The notes: a model not told the origin generated them from the letters alone. A DNA stretch of 64,000 nt from Physella acuta (GCF_028476545.1 NW_026733009.1:104939-168938); one strand, 5' to 3'; shown: positions 42,001 through 52,049, numbered from the stretch's first letter. Program-made: numbers and translations.

Positions 42001-45000
42001 AGAGGTTAGCTGGGGTGTCAGAGTGTCATAGGTTAGCTGGGGTGTCAGAGGTTAGCTGGGGTGTCAGAGGTTAGCTGGGGTGTCATAGGTTAGCTGGGGT
42101 GTCAGAGGTTAGCTGGGGTGTCATAGGTTAGCTGGGGTGTCAAAGGTTAGCTGGGGTGTCAAAGGTTAGCTGGGGTGTCAAAGGTTAGCTGGGGTGTTAG
42201 AGGTTTGCTGGGGTGTCAGAGGTTAGCCGGGGTGTCAGAGTGTCATAGGTTAGCTGGGGTGTCAGAGTGTCAGAGGTTAGCTGGGGTGTCAGAGTGTCAG
42301 AGGTTAGCTGGGGTGTCATAGGTTAGCTGGGGTGTCAGAGGTTAGCTGGGGTGTCAGAGGTTAGCTGGGGTGTCAGAGGTTAGCTGGGGTGTCAGAGGTT
42401 AGCTGGGGTGTCAGAGGTTAGCTGGGGTGTCATAGGTTAGCTGGGGTGTCAGAGGTTAGCTGGGGTGTCAGAGGTTAGCTGGGGTGTCAAAGGTTAGCTG
42501 GGGTGTCAGATGTTAGCTGGGGTGTCAGAGGTTAGCTGGGGTGTCAGAGGTTAGCTGGGGTGTCAGAGTGTCATAGGTTAGCTGGAGTGTCATAGGTTAG
42601 CTGGGGTGTCAGAGGTTAGCTGGGGTGTCAGAGGTTAGCTGGGGTGTCAGAGGTTAGCTGGGGTGTCAAAGGTTAGCTGGGGTGTCAGATGTTAGCTGGG
42701 GTGTCAAAGGTTAGCTGGGGTGTCAGATGTTAGCTGGGGTGTCAGAGGTTAGCTGGAGTGTCATAGGTTAGCTGGGGTGTCAGAGGTTAGCTGGGGTGTC
42801 AGAGGTTAGCTGGGGTGTCAGAGGTTAGCCTGGGGTGTCAGAGGTTAGCTGGGGTGTCAGAGGTTAGCTGGGGTGTCAGAGGTTAGCTGGGGTGTCAGAG
42901 GTTAGCTGGGGTGTCAGAGGTTAGCTGGGGTGTCAGAGGTTAGCTGGGGTGTCATAGGTTAACTGGGGTGTCATAGGTTAGCTGGGGTGTCAGAGGTTAG
43001 CTGGGGTGTCAGAGGTTAGCTGGGGTGTCAAAGGTTAGCTGGGGTGTCAGATGTTAGCTGGGGTGTCAGAGGTTAGCTGGGGTGTCAGAGGTTAGCTGGG
43101 GTGTCAGAGTGTCATAGGTTAGCTGGAGTGTCATAGGTTAGCTGGGGTGTCAGAGGTTAGCTGGGGTGTCAGAGGTTAGCTGGGGTGTCAGAGGTTAGCT
43201 GGGGTGTCAAAGGTTAGCTGGGGTGTCAGATGTTAGCTGGGGTGTCAAAGGTTAGCTGGGGTGTCAGATGTTAGCTGGGGTGTCAGAGGTTAGCTGGAGT
43301 GTCATAGGTTAGCTGGGGTGTCAGAGGTTAGCTGGGGTGTCAGAGGTTAGCTGGGGTGTCAGAGGTTAGCCTGGGGTGTCAGAGGTTAGCTGGGGTGTCA
43401 GAGGTTAGCTGGGGTGTCAGAGGTTAGCTGGGGTGTCAGAGGTTAGCTGGGGTGTCAGAGGTTAGCTGGGGTGTCAGAGGTTAGCTGGGGTGTCATAGGT
43501 TAACTGGGGTGTCATAGGTTAGCTGGGGTGTCAGAGGTTAGCTGGGGTGTCAGAGGTTAGCTGGGGTGTCAGAGGTTAGCTGGGGTGTCAGAGTGTCAGA
43601 GGTTAGCTGGGGTGTCATAGGTTAGCTGGGGTGTCAGAGGTTAGCTGGGGTGTCAGAGGTTAGCTGGGGTGTCAGAGGTTAGCTGGGGTGTCAGAGGTTA
43701 GCTGGGGTGTCAGAGTGTCATAGGTTAGCTGGGGTGTCAGAGGTTAGCTGGGGTGTCAGAGGTTAGCTGGGGTGTCAGAGGTTAGCTGGAGTGTCAGAGG
43801 TTAGCTGGGGTGTCAGAGGTTAGCTGGGGTGTCAGAGGTTAGCTGGGGTGTCAGAGGTTAGCTGGGGTGTCAGAGGTTAGCTGGGGTATCAGAGTGTCAT
43901 AGGTTAGCTGGGGTGTCAGAGGTTAGCTGGAGTGTCAGAGGTTAGCTGGGGTGTCAGAGGTTAGCTGGGGTGTCAGAGTGTCATAGGTTAGCTGGGGTGT
44001 CAGAGGTTAGCTGGGGTGTCAGAGGTTAGCTGGGGTGTCAGAGGTTAGCTGGGGTGTAATAGGTTAGCTGGGGTGTCAGAGGTTAGCTGGGGTGTCAGAG
44101 GTTAGCTGGGGTGTCAGAGGTTAGCTGGGGTGTCATAGGTTAGCTGGGGTGTCAGAGGTTAGCTGGGGTGTCAGAGGTTAGCTGGGGTGTAATAGGTTAG
44201 CTGGGGTGTCAGAGGTTAGCTGGGGTGTCAGAGGTTAGCTGGGGTGTCAGAGGTTAGCTGGGGTGTCATAGGTTAGCTGGGGTGTCAGAGGTTAGCTGGA
44301 GTGTCAGAGGTTAGCTGGGGTGTCAGAGGTTAGCTGGGGTGTCAGAGGTTAGCTGGGGTGTCAGAGTGTCAGAGGTTAGCTGGGGTGTCAGAGTGTCAGA
44401 GGTTAGCTGGGGTGTCAGAGGTTAGCTGGGGTGTCAGAGGTTAGCTGGGGTGTCAGAGGTTAGCTGGGGTGTCAGAGTGTCATAGGTTAGCTGGGGTGTC
44501 AGAGGTTAGCTGGGGTGTCAGAGGTTAGCTGGGGTGTAAGAGGTTAGCTGGGGTGTCAAAGGTTAGCTGGGGTGTCATAGGTTAGCTGGGGTGTCAGAGG
44601 ATAGCTGGGGTGTCATAGGTTAGCTGGGGTGTCAGAGGTTAGCTGGGGTGTCAGAGGTTAGCTGGGGTGTCAGAGGTTAGCTGGGGTGTCAGAGGTTAGC
44701 TGGGGTGTCAGAGTGTCATAGGTTAGCTGGGGTGTCAGAGTGTCATAGGTTAGCTGGGGTGTCAGAGGTTAGCTGGGGTGTCAGAGGTTAGCTGGAGTGT
44801 CAGAGGTTAGCTGGGGTGTCAGAGTGTCAGAGGTTAGCTGGGGTGTCAGAGGTTAGCTGGGGTGTCAGAGGTTAGCTGGAGTGTCAGAGGTTAGCTGGGG
44901 TGTCAGAGTGTCATAGGTAGCTGGGGTGTCAGAGGTTAGCTGGGGTGTTAGAGTGTCATAGGTAGCTGGGGTGTCAGAGGTTAGCTGGGGTGTCATAGGT

Positions 45001-48000
45001 TAGCCTGGGTGTCATAGGTTAGCTGGGGTGTCAGAGGTTAGCTGGGGTGTCAGAGGTTAGCTGGAGTGTCAGAGGTTAGCTGGGGTGTCAGAGGTTAGCT
45101 GGGGTGTCAAAGGTTAGCTGGGGTGTCATAGGTTAGCTGGGGTGTCAGAGTGTCAGAGGTTAGCTGGGGTGTCATAGGTTAGCTGGGGTGTCATAGGTTA
45201 GCTGGGGTGTCAGAGTGTCAGAGGTTAGCTGGGGTGTCAGAGTGTCATAGGTTAGCTGGGGTGTCATAGGTTAGCTGGGGTGTCAGAGTGTCATAGGTTA
45301 GCTGGGGTGTCATGGGTTAGCTGGGGTGTCAGAGGTTAGCTGGGGTGTCAGGGGTTAGCTGGGGTGTCAGAGTGTCAGAGGTTAGCTGGGGTGTCAGAGG
45401 TTAGCCTGGGTGTCATAGGTTAGCTGGGGTGTTAGAGGTTAGCTGGGGTGTCAGAGGTTAGCTGGGGTGTCATAGGTTAGCTGGGGTGTCAGAGGTTAGC
45501 TGGGGTGTCAGAGGTTAGCTGGGGTGTCAGAGTGTCAGAGGTTAGCTGGGGTGTCAGAGGTTAGCCTGGGTGTCATAGGTTAGCTGGGGTGTTAGAGGTT
45601 AGCTGGGGTGTCAGAGGTTAGCTGGGGTGTCATAGGTTAGCTGGGGTGTCAGAGGTTAGCTGGGGTGTCAGAGGTTAGCTGGGGTGTCAGAGGTTAGCTG
45701 GGGTGTCAGAGTGTCATAGGTTAGCTGGGGTGTCATAGGTTAGCTGGGGTGTCATAGGTTAGCTGGGGTGTCAGAGTGTCAGAGGTTAGCTGGGGTGTCA
45801 GAGTGTCATAGGTTAGCTGGGGTGTCATAGGTTAGCTGGGGTGTTAGAGGTTAGCTGGGGTGTCAGAGGTTAGCTGGGGTGTCATAGGTTAGCTGGGGTG
45901 TCATAGGTTAGCTGGGGTGTCAGAGGTTAGCTGGGGTGTCAGAGTGTCATAGGTTAGCTGGGGTGTCATAGGTTAGCTGGGGTGTCATAGGTTAGCTGGG
46001 GTGTCAGAGTGTCAGAGGTTAGCTGGGGTGTCAGAGTGTCATAGGTTAGCTGGGGTGTCATAGGTTAGCTGGGGTGTCAGAGTGTCATAGGTTAGCTGGG
46101 GTGTCATGGGTTAGCTGGGGTGTCAGAGGTTAGCTGGGGTGTCAGGGGTTAGCTGGGGTGTCAGAGTGTCAGAGGTTAGCTGGGGTGTCAGAGGTTAGCC
46201 TGGGTGTCATAGGTTAGCTGGGGTGTTAGAGGTTAGCTGGGGTGTCAGAGGTTAGCTGGGGTGTCATAGGTTAGCTGGGGTGTCAGAGGTTAGCTGGGGT
46301 GTCAGAGTGTCAGAGGTTAGCTGGGGTGTCAGAGGTTAGCCTGGGTGTCATAGGTTAGCTGGGGTGTTAGAGGTTAGCTGGGGTGTCAGAGGTTAGCTGG
46401 GGTGTCAGAGGTTAGCTGGGGTGTCAGAGTGTCATAGGTTAGCTGGGGTGTCATAGGTTAGCTGGGGTGTCAGAGTGTCAGAGGTTAGCTGGGGTGTCAG
46501 AGGTTAGCTGGGGTGTCATAGGTTAGCTGGGGTGTCAGAGTGTCAGAGGTTAGCTGGGGTGTCAGAGTGTCAGAGGTTAGCTGGGGTGTCAGAGGTTAGC
46601 CTGGGTGTCATAGGTTAGCTGGGGTGTTAGAGGTTAGCTGGGGTGTCAGAGGTTAGCTGGGGTGTCAGAGGTTAGCTGGGGTGTCAAAGTGTCAGAGGTT
46701 AGCTGGGGTGTCAGAGTGTCAGAGGTTAGCTGGGGTGTCAGAGGTTAGCTGGGGTGTCAGAGGTTAGCTGGGGTGTCAGAGTGTCAGAGGTTAGCTGGGG
46801 TGTCAGAGGTTAGCTGGGGTGTCAGAGGTTAGCTGGGGTGTCAGAGTGTCAGAGGTTAGCTGGGGTGTCAGAGGTTAGCTGGGGTGTCAGAGGTTAGCTG
46901 GGGTGTCAAAGGTTAGCTGGGGTGTCAGAGGTTAGCTGGGGTGTCAAAGGTTAGCTGGGGTGTCAGAGGTTAGCTGGGGTGTCAGAGGTTAGCTGGGGTG
47001 TCAAAGGTTAGCTGGGGTGTCAGAGGTTAGCTGGGGTGTCAGAGGTTAGCCTGGGTGTCATAGGTTAGCTGGGGTGTCAGAGGTTAGCTGGGGTGTCAGA
47101 GGTTAGCTGGGGTGTCAGAGGTTAGCTGGGGTGTCAGAGGTTAGCTGGGGTGTCAGAGGTTAGCTGGGGTGTCATAGGTTAGCTGGGGTGTTAGAGGTTA
47201 GCTGGGGTGTCAGAGGTTAGCTGGGGTGTCAGAGGTTAGCTGGGGTGTCAGAGGTTAGCTGGGGTGTCAGAGGTTAGCTGGGGTGTCAGAGGTTAGCTGG
47301 GGTGTCAGAGGTTAGCTGGGGTGTCAGAGGTTAGCTGGGGTGTCAAAGGTTAGCTGGGGTGTCAGAGGTTAGCTGGGGTGTCAGAGGTTAGCTGGGGTGT
47401 CAGAGGTTAGCTGGGGTGTCATAGGTTAGCTGGGGTGTTAGAGGTTAGCTGGGGTGTCAGAGGTTAGCTGGGGTGTCAGAGGTTAGCTGGGGTGTCAGAG
47501 GTTAGCTGGGGTGTCATAGGTTAGCTGGGGTGTTAGAGGTTAGCTGGGGTGTCAGAGGTTAGCTGGGGTGTCAGAGGTTAGCTGGGGTGTCAGAGGTTAG
47601 CTGGGGTGTCAGAGGTTAGCTGGGGTGTCAGAGGTTAGCTGGGGTGTCAAAGGTTAGCTGGGGTGTCAGAGGTTAGCTGGGGTGTCAGAGGTTAGCTGGG
47701 GTGTCAGAGGTTAGCTGGGGTGTCAGAGGTTAGCTGGGGTGTCAGAGTGTCAGAGGTTAGCTGGGGTGTCAGAGGTTAGCTGGGGTGTCAGAGGTTAGCT
47801 GGGGTGTCAAAGGTTAGCTGGGGTGTCAGAGGTTAGCTGGGGTGTCAAAGGTTAGCTGGGGTGTCAGAGGTTAGCTGGGGTGTCAGAGGTTAGCTGGGGT
47901 GTCAAAGGTTAGCTGGGGTGTCAGAGGTTAGCTGGGGTGTCAGAGGTTAGCTGGGGTGTCAGAGGTTAGCTGGGGTGTCAGAGTGTCATAGGTTAGCTGG

Positions 48001-50663
48001 GGTGTCAGAGGTTAGCTGGGGTGTCAGAGGTTAGCTGGGGTGTCAGAGGTTAGCTGGGGTGTCAGAGGTTAGCTGGGGTGTCAGAGGTTAGCTGGGGTGT
48101 CAAAGGTTAGCTGGGGTGTTAGAGGTTAGCTGGGGTGTCAGAGGTTAGCTGGGGTGTCAGAGGTTAGCTGGGGTGTCAAAGGTTAGCTGGGGTGTCAGAG
48201 TGTCATAGGTTAGCTGGGGTGTCAGAGGTTAGCTGGGGTGTCAGAGGTTAGCTGGGGTGTCAGAGGTTAGCTGTGGTGTCAGAGGTTAGCTGGGGTGTCA
48301 TAGGTTAGCTGGGGTGTCAGAGTGTCATAGGTTAGCTGGGGTGTCATAGGTTAGCTGGGGTGTCAGAGGTTAGCTGGGGTGTCAGAGGTTAGCTGGGGTG
48401 TCATAGGTTAGCTGGGGTGTCAGAGGTTAGCTGGGGTGTCATAGGTTAGCTGTAGATCAACTGACCTGCATGAGATTATCTATAGCAACAGTCAACACAT
48501 ACCTTACCTTACAGCCAGCATTAGCTATCCCCCCTAGATTAATGCACAGGTCAGTTTGTTGAAACAAATATTTTTCTCCACACGGCACCAGTGGCGCCCC
48601 TTGACCTCCGAGAGAAACATCTTTGGACCGAAAGTTACAAACAAATGGACATCTGTAAGTTGATATAAAGGACAGTAAGAACCTGATATAAGTTGATATA
48701 AAGGACAGTAAGAACCTGATATAAGTTGATATAAAGGACAGTAAGAACCTGATATAAGTTGATATAAAGGACAGTAAGAACCTGATATAAGTTAATATAA
48801 AGGACAGTAAGAACCTGATATAAGTTGATATAAAGGACAGTAAGAACCTGATATAAGTTGATATAAAGGACAGTAAGAACCTGATATAAGTTGATATAAA
48901 GGACAGTAAGAACCTGATATAAGTTAATATAAAGGACAGTAAGAACCTGATATAAGTTGATATAAAGGACAGTAAGAACCTGATATAAGTTGATATAAAG
49001 GACAGTAAGAACCTGATGTACGTATTGTAAGTTGATATAAAGGACAGTAAGAACCTGATATAAGTTGATATAAAGGACAGTAAGAACCTGATATAAGTTG
49101 ATATAAAGGACAGTAAGAACCTGATATAAGTTGATATAAAGGACAGTAAGAACCTGATATAAGTTGATATAAAGGACAGTAAGAACCTGATATAAGTTGA
49201 TATAAAGGACAGTAAGAACCTGATATAAGTTGATATAATTTCTCCATCTCCTATCTGAAAGGTCAGCCCCTTGTCTGGTTGATGAAACACTGTGTGGCCG
49301 TGGGAGGAGACGAAGTCTGGGTGTAAGTTGTTTTTCTCGATAAACTTCTCTACACATTGCCCCACAAAGTGGCTGTAGTCTATCTGAAGTTTGACCAGAT
49401 CCTGTGGGAGATATCATTTTATGTTGTAGTCTATCTGAAGTTTGACCAGATCATGTGGCAGATATAATTTTATGTTGGATGATTGTGTCAGTCATCTTGA
49501 GCTGACCTACTATAAAACCATCTGGCCATCCTATACATACTGATGTCTTGCTTTTGTCTCCAACAACTATTTTTAGAATAAACAATTTGTGTTCAATAAA
49601 GGCTTCACTCAATAAGTAAATGATTATTTCTTAAAACACTCCTCATTTCACACATGACAAGGCTGAACTAGGCAACACAGAGAAAGAAATGTTAATTTAA
49701 ATAATGAACAAATGAGACACAAATTAGATGATATATCTTTTGGTGACAACACATCTGATTTAAATGTGCATTAACATTTCTTCATTTAATGTTAACAACA
49801 TTTTTCATGCAATATTTCAACAAAAATACTTCGTACATTTCTTAATAATAACTTTTGAGATTGTTTTCATTCCAAGTTTTGTGGAAAACCTCTAAGTACC
49901 CTGTCTGGTTACATCCCACCCTCAACACCCCGCCTAGGTCCCCCCCCCAACCCTCAGCACCCCGCCAAGTCACACCCCCACCCTCAGCACACCGCCTAGG
50001 TCCCCCCAACCCTCAGCACCCCGCCAAGATACACCCCCACCCTCAACACCCCGCCTAGGTCCCCCCCCCAACCCTCAGCACCCCGCCAAGTCACACCCCC
50101 ACCCTCAGCACACCGCCTAGGTCCCCCCCAACCCTCAGCACCCCGCCTAGATCCCCCCCCCCCACCCTCAACACCCCGCCTAGGTCCCCCCCCCCCAACC
50201 CTCAGCACCCCGCCTAGATACACCCCCACCCTCAGCACCCCGCCAAGATACACCCCCACCCTCAACACCCCGCCTAGGTCCCCCCCCAACCCTCAGCACC
50301 CCGCCAAGTCACACCCCCACCCTCAACACCCCGCCTAGGTCCCCCCCCCCAACCCTCAGCACCCCGCCAAGTCACACCCCCACCCTCAGCACACCGCCTA
50401 GGTCCCCCCCAACCCTCAGCACCCCGCCTAGATCCCCCCACCGCCTGGCTACGCCACTCAACAAGAGAACTCACAATGCCCGCCATAGTTGTGGCCTTCC
50501 CTAGCCTCTCCTGCATGTTGCTGCTGTAGCTGACGGTCACAGCCTGCTCGATGCGGTAGCCCCAGATATCCGTCTCTGGGTCGCCTGTAAACTCAGCAAA
50601 ACACAGGTCAAGGCCATCTAGAGAAGTCCCAGACATAATGCCGATACCGTAGTATGACGTCAT
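38776..50663 (-). CDS. anmK: anhydro-N-acetylmuramic acid kinase (AnmK), spliced animal gene
   Basis: AnmK (ASKHA fold, cytosolic in bacteria) uses ATP and water to open and phosphorylate 1,6-anhydro-MurNAc, giving MurNAc-6-phosphate in peptidoglycan recycling. Six exons with matching phases give about 392 residues, close to the bacterial length of 360-390. Family marks in order: '[18 protein letters not shown]' (residues 6-23), '[19 protein letters not shown]', 'QIGDGE', '[18 protein letters not shown]', '[11 protein letters not shown]', '[15 protein letters not shown]', '[19 protein letters not shown]', '[15 protein letters not shown]', 'SSVTGSK'. The style ([19 protein letters not shown]) is that of Bacteroidetes enzymes. 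In those the strand before FR reads DFR; here it is NFR. Introns and splice sites show it is a resident eukaryotic gene. Introns are full of minisatellites, one of them 8.7 kb. Confidence 0.93.
39063..39180 (-). repeat. anmK: 19 bp donor-bearing array after AnmK exon 5
   Basis: On the minus strand 'aacataaaggtcagtgac' and 'catgactaaaggtcagtgac' recur, giving about five GTCAGT donor-like sites with the real one first. The spacing of about 19 nt is not a multiple of three; reading through meets a stop (VSDKHKGQ, stop). Confidence 0.8.
39180..39365 (-). CDS. anmK: AnmK exon 5
   Basis: Acceptor ATGAGACAG, donor AAAG|GTCAGT. Sixty-two codons with '[18 protein letters not shown]' and the glycine-rich '[19 protein letters not shown]', the second phosphate-binding loop of the ASKHA fold. 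Confidence 0.93.
39445..39563 (-). repeat. anmK: 24 bp in-frame donor array after AnmK exon 4
   Basis: On the minus strand five copies of a 24 bp unit, GTAGGTCATATTCTCACATC plus TAAA. Each begins with a GTAGGT donor. The unit is eight codons (V-G-H-I-L-T-S-K), and read-through stays open in frame with exon 4 for five copies before a stop further on. Confidence 0.9.
39564..39788 (-). CDS. anmK: AnmK exon 4
   Basis: Acceptor ACACTCCACAG, which is the last, diverged unit of the 8.7 kb array. Encodes '[20 protein letters not shown]' and '[20 protein letters not shown]' in 75 codons. Donor AAT|GTAGGT, repeated in the 24 bp array that follows. Confidence 0.92.
39789..48455. repeat. 8.7 kb minisatellite of a 19 bp unit inside an AnmK intron
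   Basis: About 430-450 tandem copies of GGGGTGTCAGAGGTTAGCT, with common variants CATAGG, AAAGG, GATG and an 8 bp longer form carrying CAGAGTGT. Higher-order blocks are visible: text near 42,488 recurs near 43,029 (541 bp) and text near 45,311 recurs near 46,105 (794 bp). On the minus strand every unit reads as pyrimidine-rich ..CCTCTGACACCCCAG, like an acceptor. The last unit, with CACTCCACAG, is the real acceptor of exon 4. The array fills nearly the whole intron. Confidence 0.98.
48508..48652 (-). CDS. anmK: AnmK exon 3: catalytic region
   Basis: Acceptor ATCAACTTACAG. Encodes '[20 protein letters not shown]', '[16 protein letters not shown]' and '[12 protein letters not shown]'. The 3' edge reads TGTAAGGTAAGGTATG, with overlapping GTAAG donors 5 nt apart; AAG|GTAAGG keeps the frame. 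Compared with bacterial enzymes a few residues are missing between GGIAN and GFDIC, so a micro-exon could be lost or hidden in the following array. Confidence 0.9.
48653..49219 (-). repeat. anmK: 33 bp in-frame array forming the whole AnmK intron 2
   Basis: About 17 copies of a 33 bp unit; on the minus strand TATATCAGGTTCTTACTGTC plus 'ctttatatcaact'. Every unit contains AG|GT. It encodes [11 protein letters not shown] with no stop, and the frame is continuous with exons 2 and 3. One unit near 49,015-49,030 carries an extra short piece of 9 bp. Either this is an intron that can be retained in frame or the unit is truly translated. Family spacing favours an intron. Confidence 0.92.
49220..49401 (-). 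CDS. anmK: AnmK exon 2
   Basis: Acceptor CTCCCACAG, encodes '[20 protein letters not shown]' through '[13 protein letters not shown]'. The donor is inferred as ATATCAG|GTTCTT because phase 2 then joins exon 3 as I-R-C-P and restores the family spacing between QIGD and FRxxD. The same donor-like text recurs in every 33 bp unit of the following intron. Confidence 0.88.
49368..49475 (-). repeat. anmK: two-copy duplication across the AnmK exon 2 acceptor
   Basis: About 53 bp with 'agtctatctgaagtttgacc' are present twice in tandem. The inner copy holds the real acceptor (CCCACAG|GATCTGG). The outer copy has the same exon start but CCACAT in place of CCACAG, so it is probably silent. Confidence 0.9.
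49476..49904. other. AnmK intron 1, plain part
   Basis: AT-rich intron. Nothing coding and no repeat family recognised. Confidence 0.55.
49905..50462. repeat. C-rich minisatellite in AnmK intron 1
   Basis: About eighteen units of near 30 bp alternate between 'cctcagcaccccgcctaggt' with a C-run and 'cctcagcaccccgccaagtc' with ACACCCCCA. The array ends in 'ccgcctggctacgccactca', the reverse complement of AGTGGCGTAGCCAGGCGG. This resembles the start of the dispersed repeat at 16,010, so the array may have grown out of such a copy. Confidence 0.92.
50475..50663 (-). CDS. anmK: AnmK exon 1
   Basis: ATG at 50,663 and donor ATT|GTGAGT. Sixty-three codons with the nucleotide-binding opening '[20 protein letters not shown]'. 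The start is chosen because bacterial AnmK begins only a few residues before MSGTSLDG. An internal ATG at MSGTSLDG would cut the first strand. Confidence 0.92.
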
Positions 50664-51793
50664 CCTTGGTTAAGTTTTTTAAATCTTTAATTCTCTCTGT
50701 AGGGTTTGCAACAAATTTTTAAAAAATGAAACATGAGAAGATCTGCAAGTTTTTTTATTTAAAATGTCATAATATTATTCTTGATGAGACAACTGAGGCG
50801 CTAGAGCCACGAGAATATCAGAGGGGACGCGTGAGTAGAACCAGCATTATTGCATGCCTGGCAACAAACGGAAATATCAAATACAAAACCACAATGGCGT
50901 CAACTGAAATCTTCGAGTATTGTGTCACCTGGCTCCATTAAAATAAACGGCTAGAATTCTTGTTCTCCTACCCTTTCCCTTCCCACCCCAAGGCCACGGG
51001 TTCAGCAAACTCAAGCAGACGTGTCAACAAGTTCCTCTCAGCTTGACCGCCTTACGGACAAAAACAAAGCTGTAGAATCTATTCTAAGCTTGTAGACCAG
51101 TTCACGTCTGTCTCTACAGGTCAGTCATCAAACGTCACCTGTCCTTATCTGGGTCAAAGTAGATTCAATGGTGGGCTCGTGATGAAGTCACGTGGCCTTG
51201 ATGTCCGACAGGAAACATCACCTTACTATATCTATCATAAAGGTTCGCGCCTCTCCCACCCCTTCACAATATTTTGTGAATCTGTTGTCAATTTCTACAA
51301 GGCTGTCACAAAGTAATGGAAACAATTTTTATTTTAAATATGAGGGAATATGCAGCAAAAAAAAAAAAAGACCCTGACTAGTCAGAAATCTGGAAGAGAA
51401 TAGCCCGGGCCATCATTACACTCTTGTCACTCTCGCCGACAAAACATGATTCCCCCCCCCCCCTCCCCCTATATTCGTCAATACTTGTGGTAGTAGTTTA
51501 CGAACATTCAAGCAGAACATTGAATATTCAAGCCGTCAAAACACCACAGACATGTCCATTTTTACGTAATGACGTAATATAAAGTGTTTGGGACTAGGTC
51601 CAACTCGCTTGTTGACGGCTGCTGATAGTTACTGCGTGTTGTTAGCTAATGAAAACAAAACACGCTAAGTAGGTCACGTTAGCCCAACTCGTTTATAAAT
51701 AGACTCCCATTTTGAACACGTGATCTTATTTGTTTACTAACGCAATCATTCTTATTTTAGACCAAAGCGGTAACTGCAATTTCCATTTGGCAA
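50664..51793. other. AnmK upstream region
   Basis: Presumed promoter side of AnmK on the minus strand. No core promoter element can be assigned with confidence. A 71-codon plus-strand open frame (50,726-50,941) resembles nothing known to me. A C-run lies at 51,453-51,464. Confidence 0.45.
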
Positions 51794-51956
51794 TGTAATA
51801 GATTGAGATAATTGTATTGGTATTATATTTATATTGTTATCTTGAGTGATGTCCCTTACTTGTGCCTCTCGTCACTTCCGTCTTGCCGGTTAACAATAAA
51901 AGCTGTTTACATGTTAAGGGCTTCTGTCTCCGTTGTGTAATTCTTAATCTATCTCA
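51794..51956 (+). repeat. 5' LTR
   Basis: 163 bp, TGTAATAGATTGAGATAATT at the start and CTATCTCA at the end. It contains an AATAAA. Nearly identical to 55,914-56,075. Confidence 0.95.
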
Positions 51957-52049
51957 TTGGCGACGAAGGATAAACATCTACTAGAAAGAGCACCTACTTA
52001 CGCAAAAAAGAGGTTTGCTAGAGCTTATTAGCTAATTATTTCTAGAATT

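Noticed and set aside
39789-48455. CRISPR array
   Set aside because: Units are contiguous with no spacers, in a spliced animal gene. It is a minisatellite.
38776-50663. Bacterial contamination as the source of AnmK
   Set aside because: The reading frame is divided by GT-AG introns with matching phases and lies on the same sequence as CLOCK and animal transposons.
50653-50664. CRE palindrome at the AnmK start codon (ATGACGTCAT)
   Set aside because: It is part of the coding start M-T-S and a single 8-mer. No evidence that it is regulatory.
50726-50941. 71-codon open frame upstream of AnmK
   Set aside because: Short, unmatched, and without an ATG context or neighbour that suggests coding.
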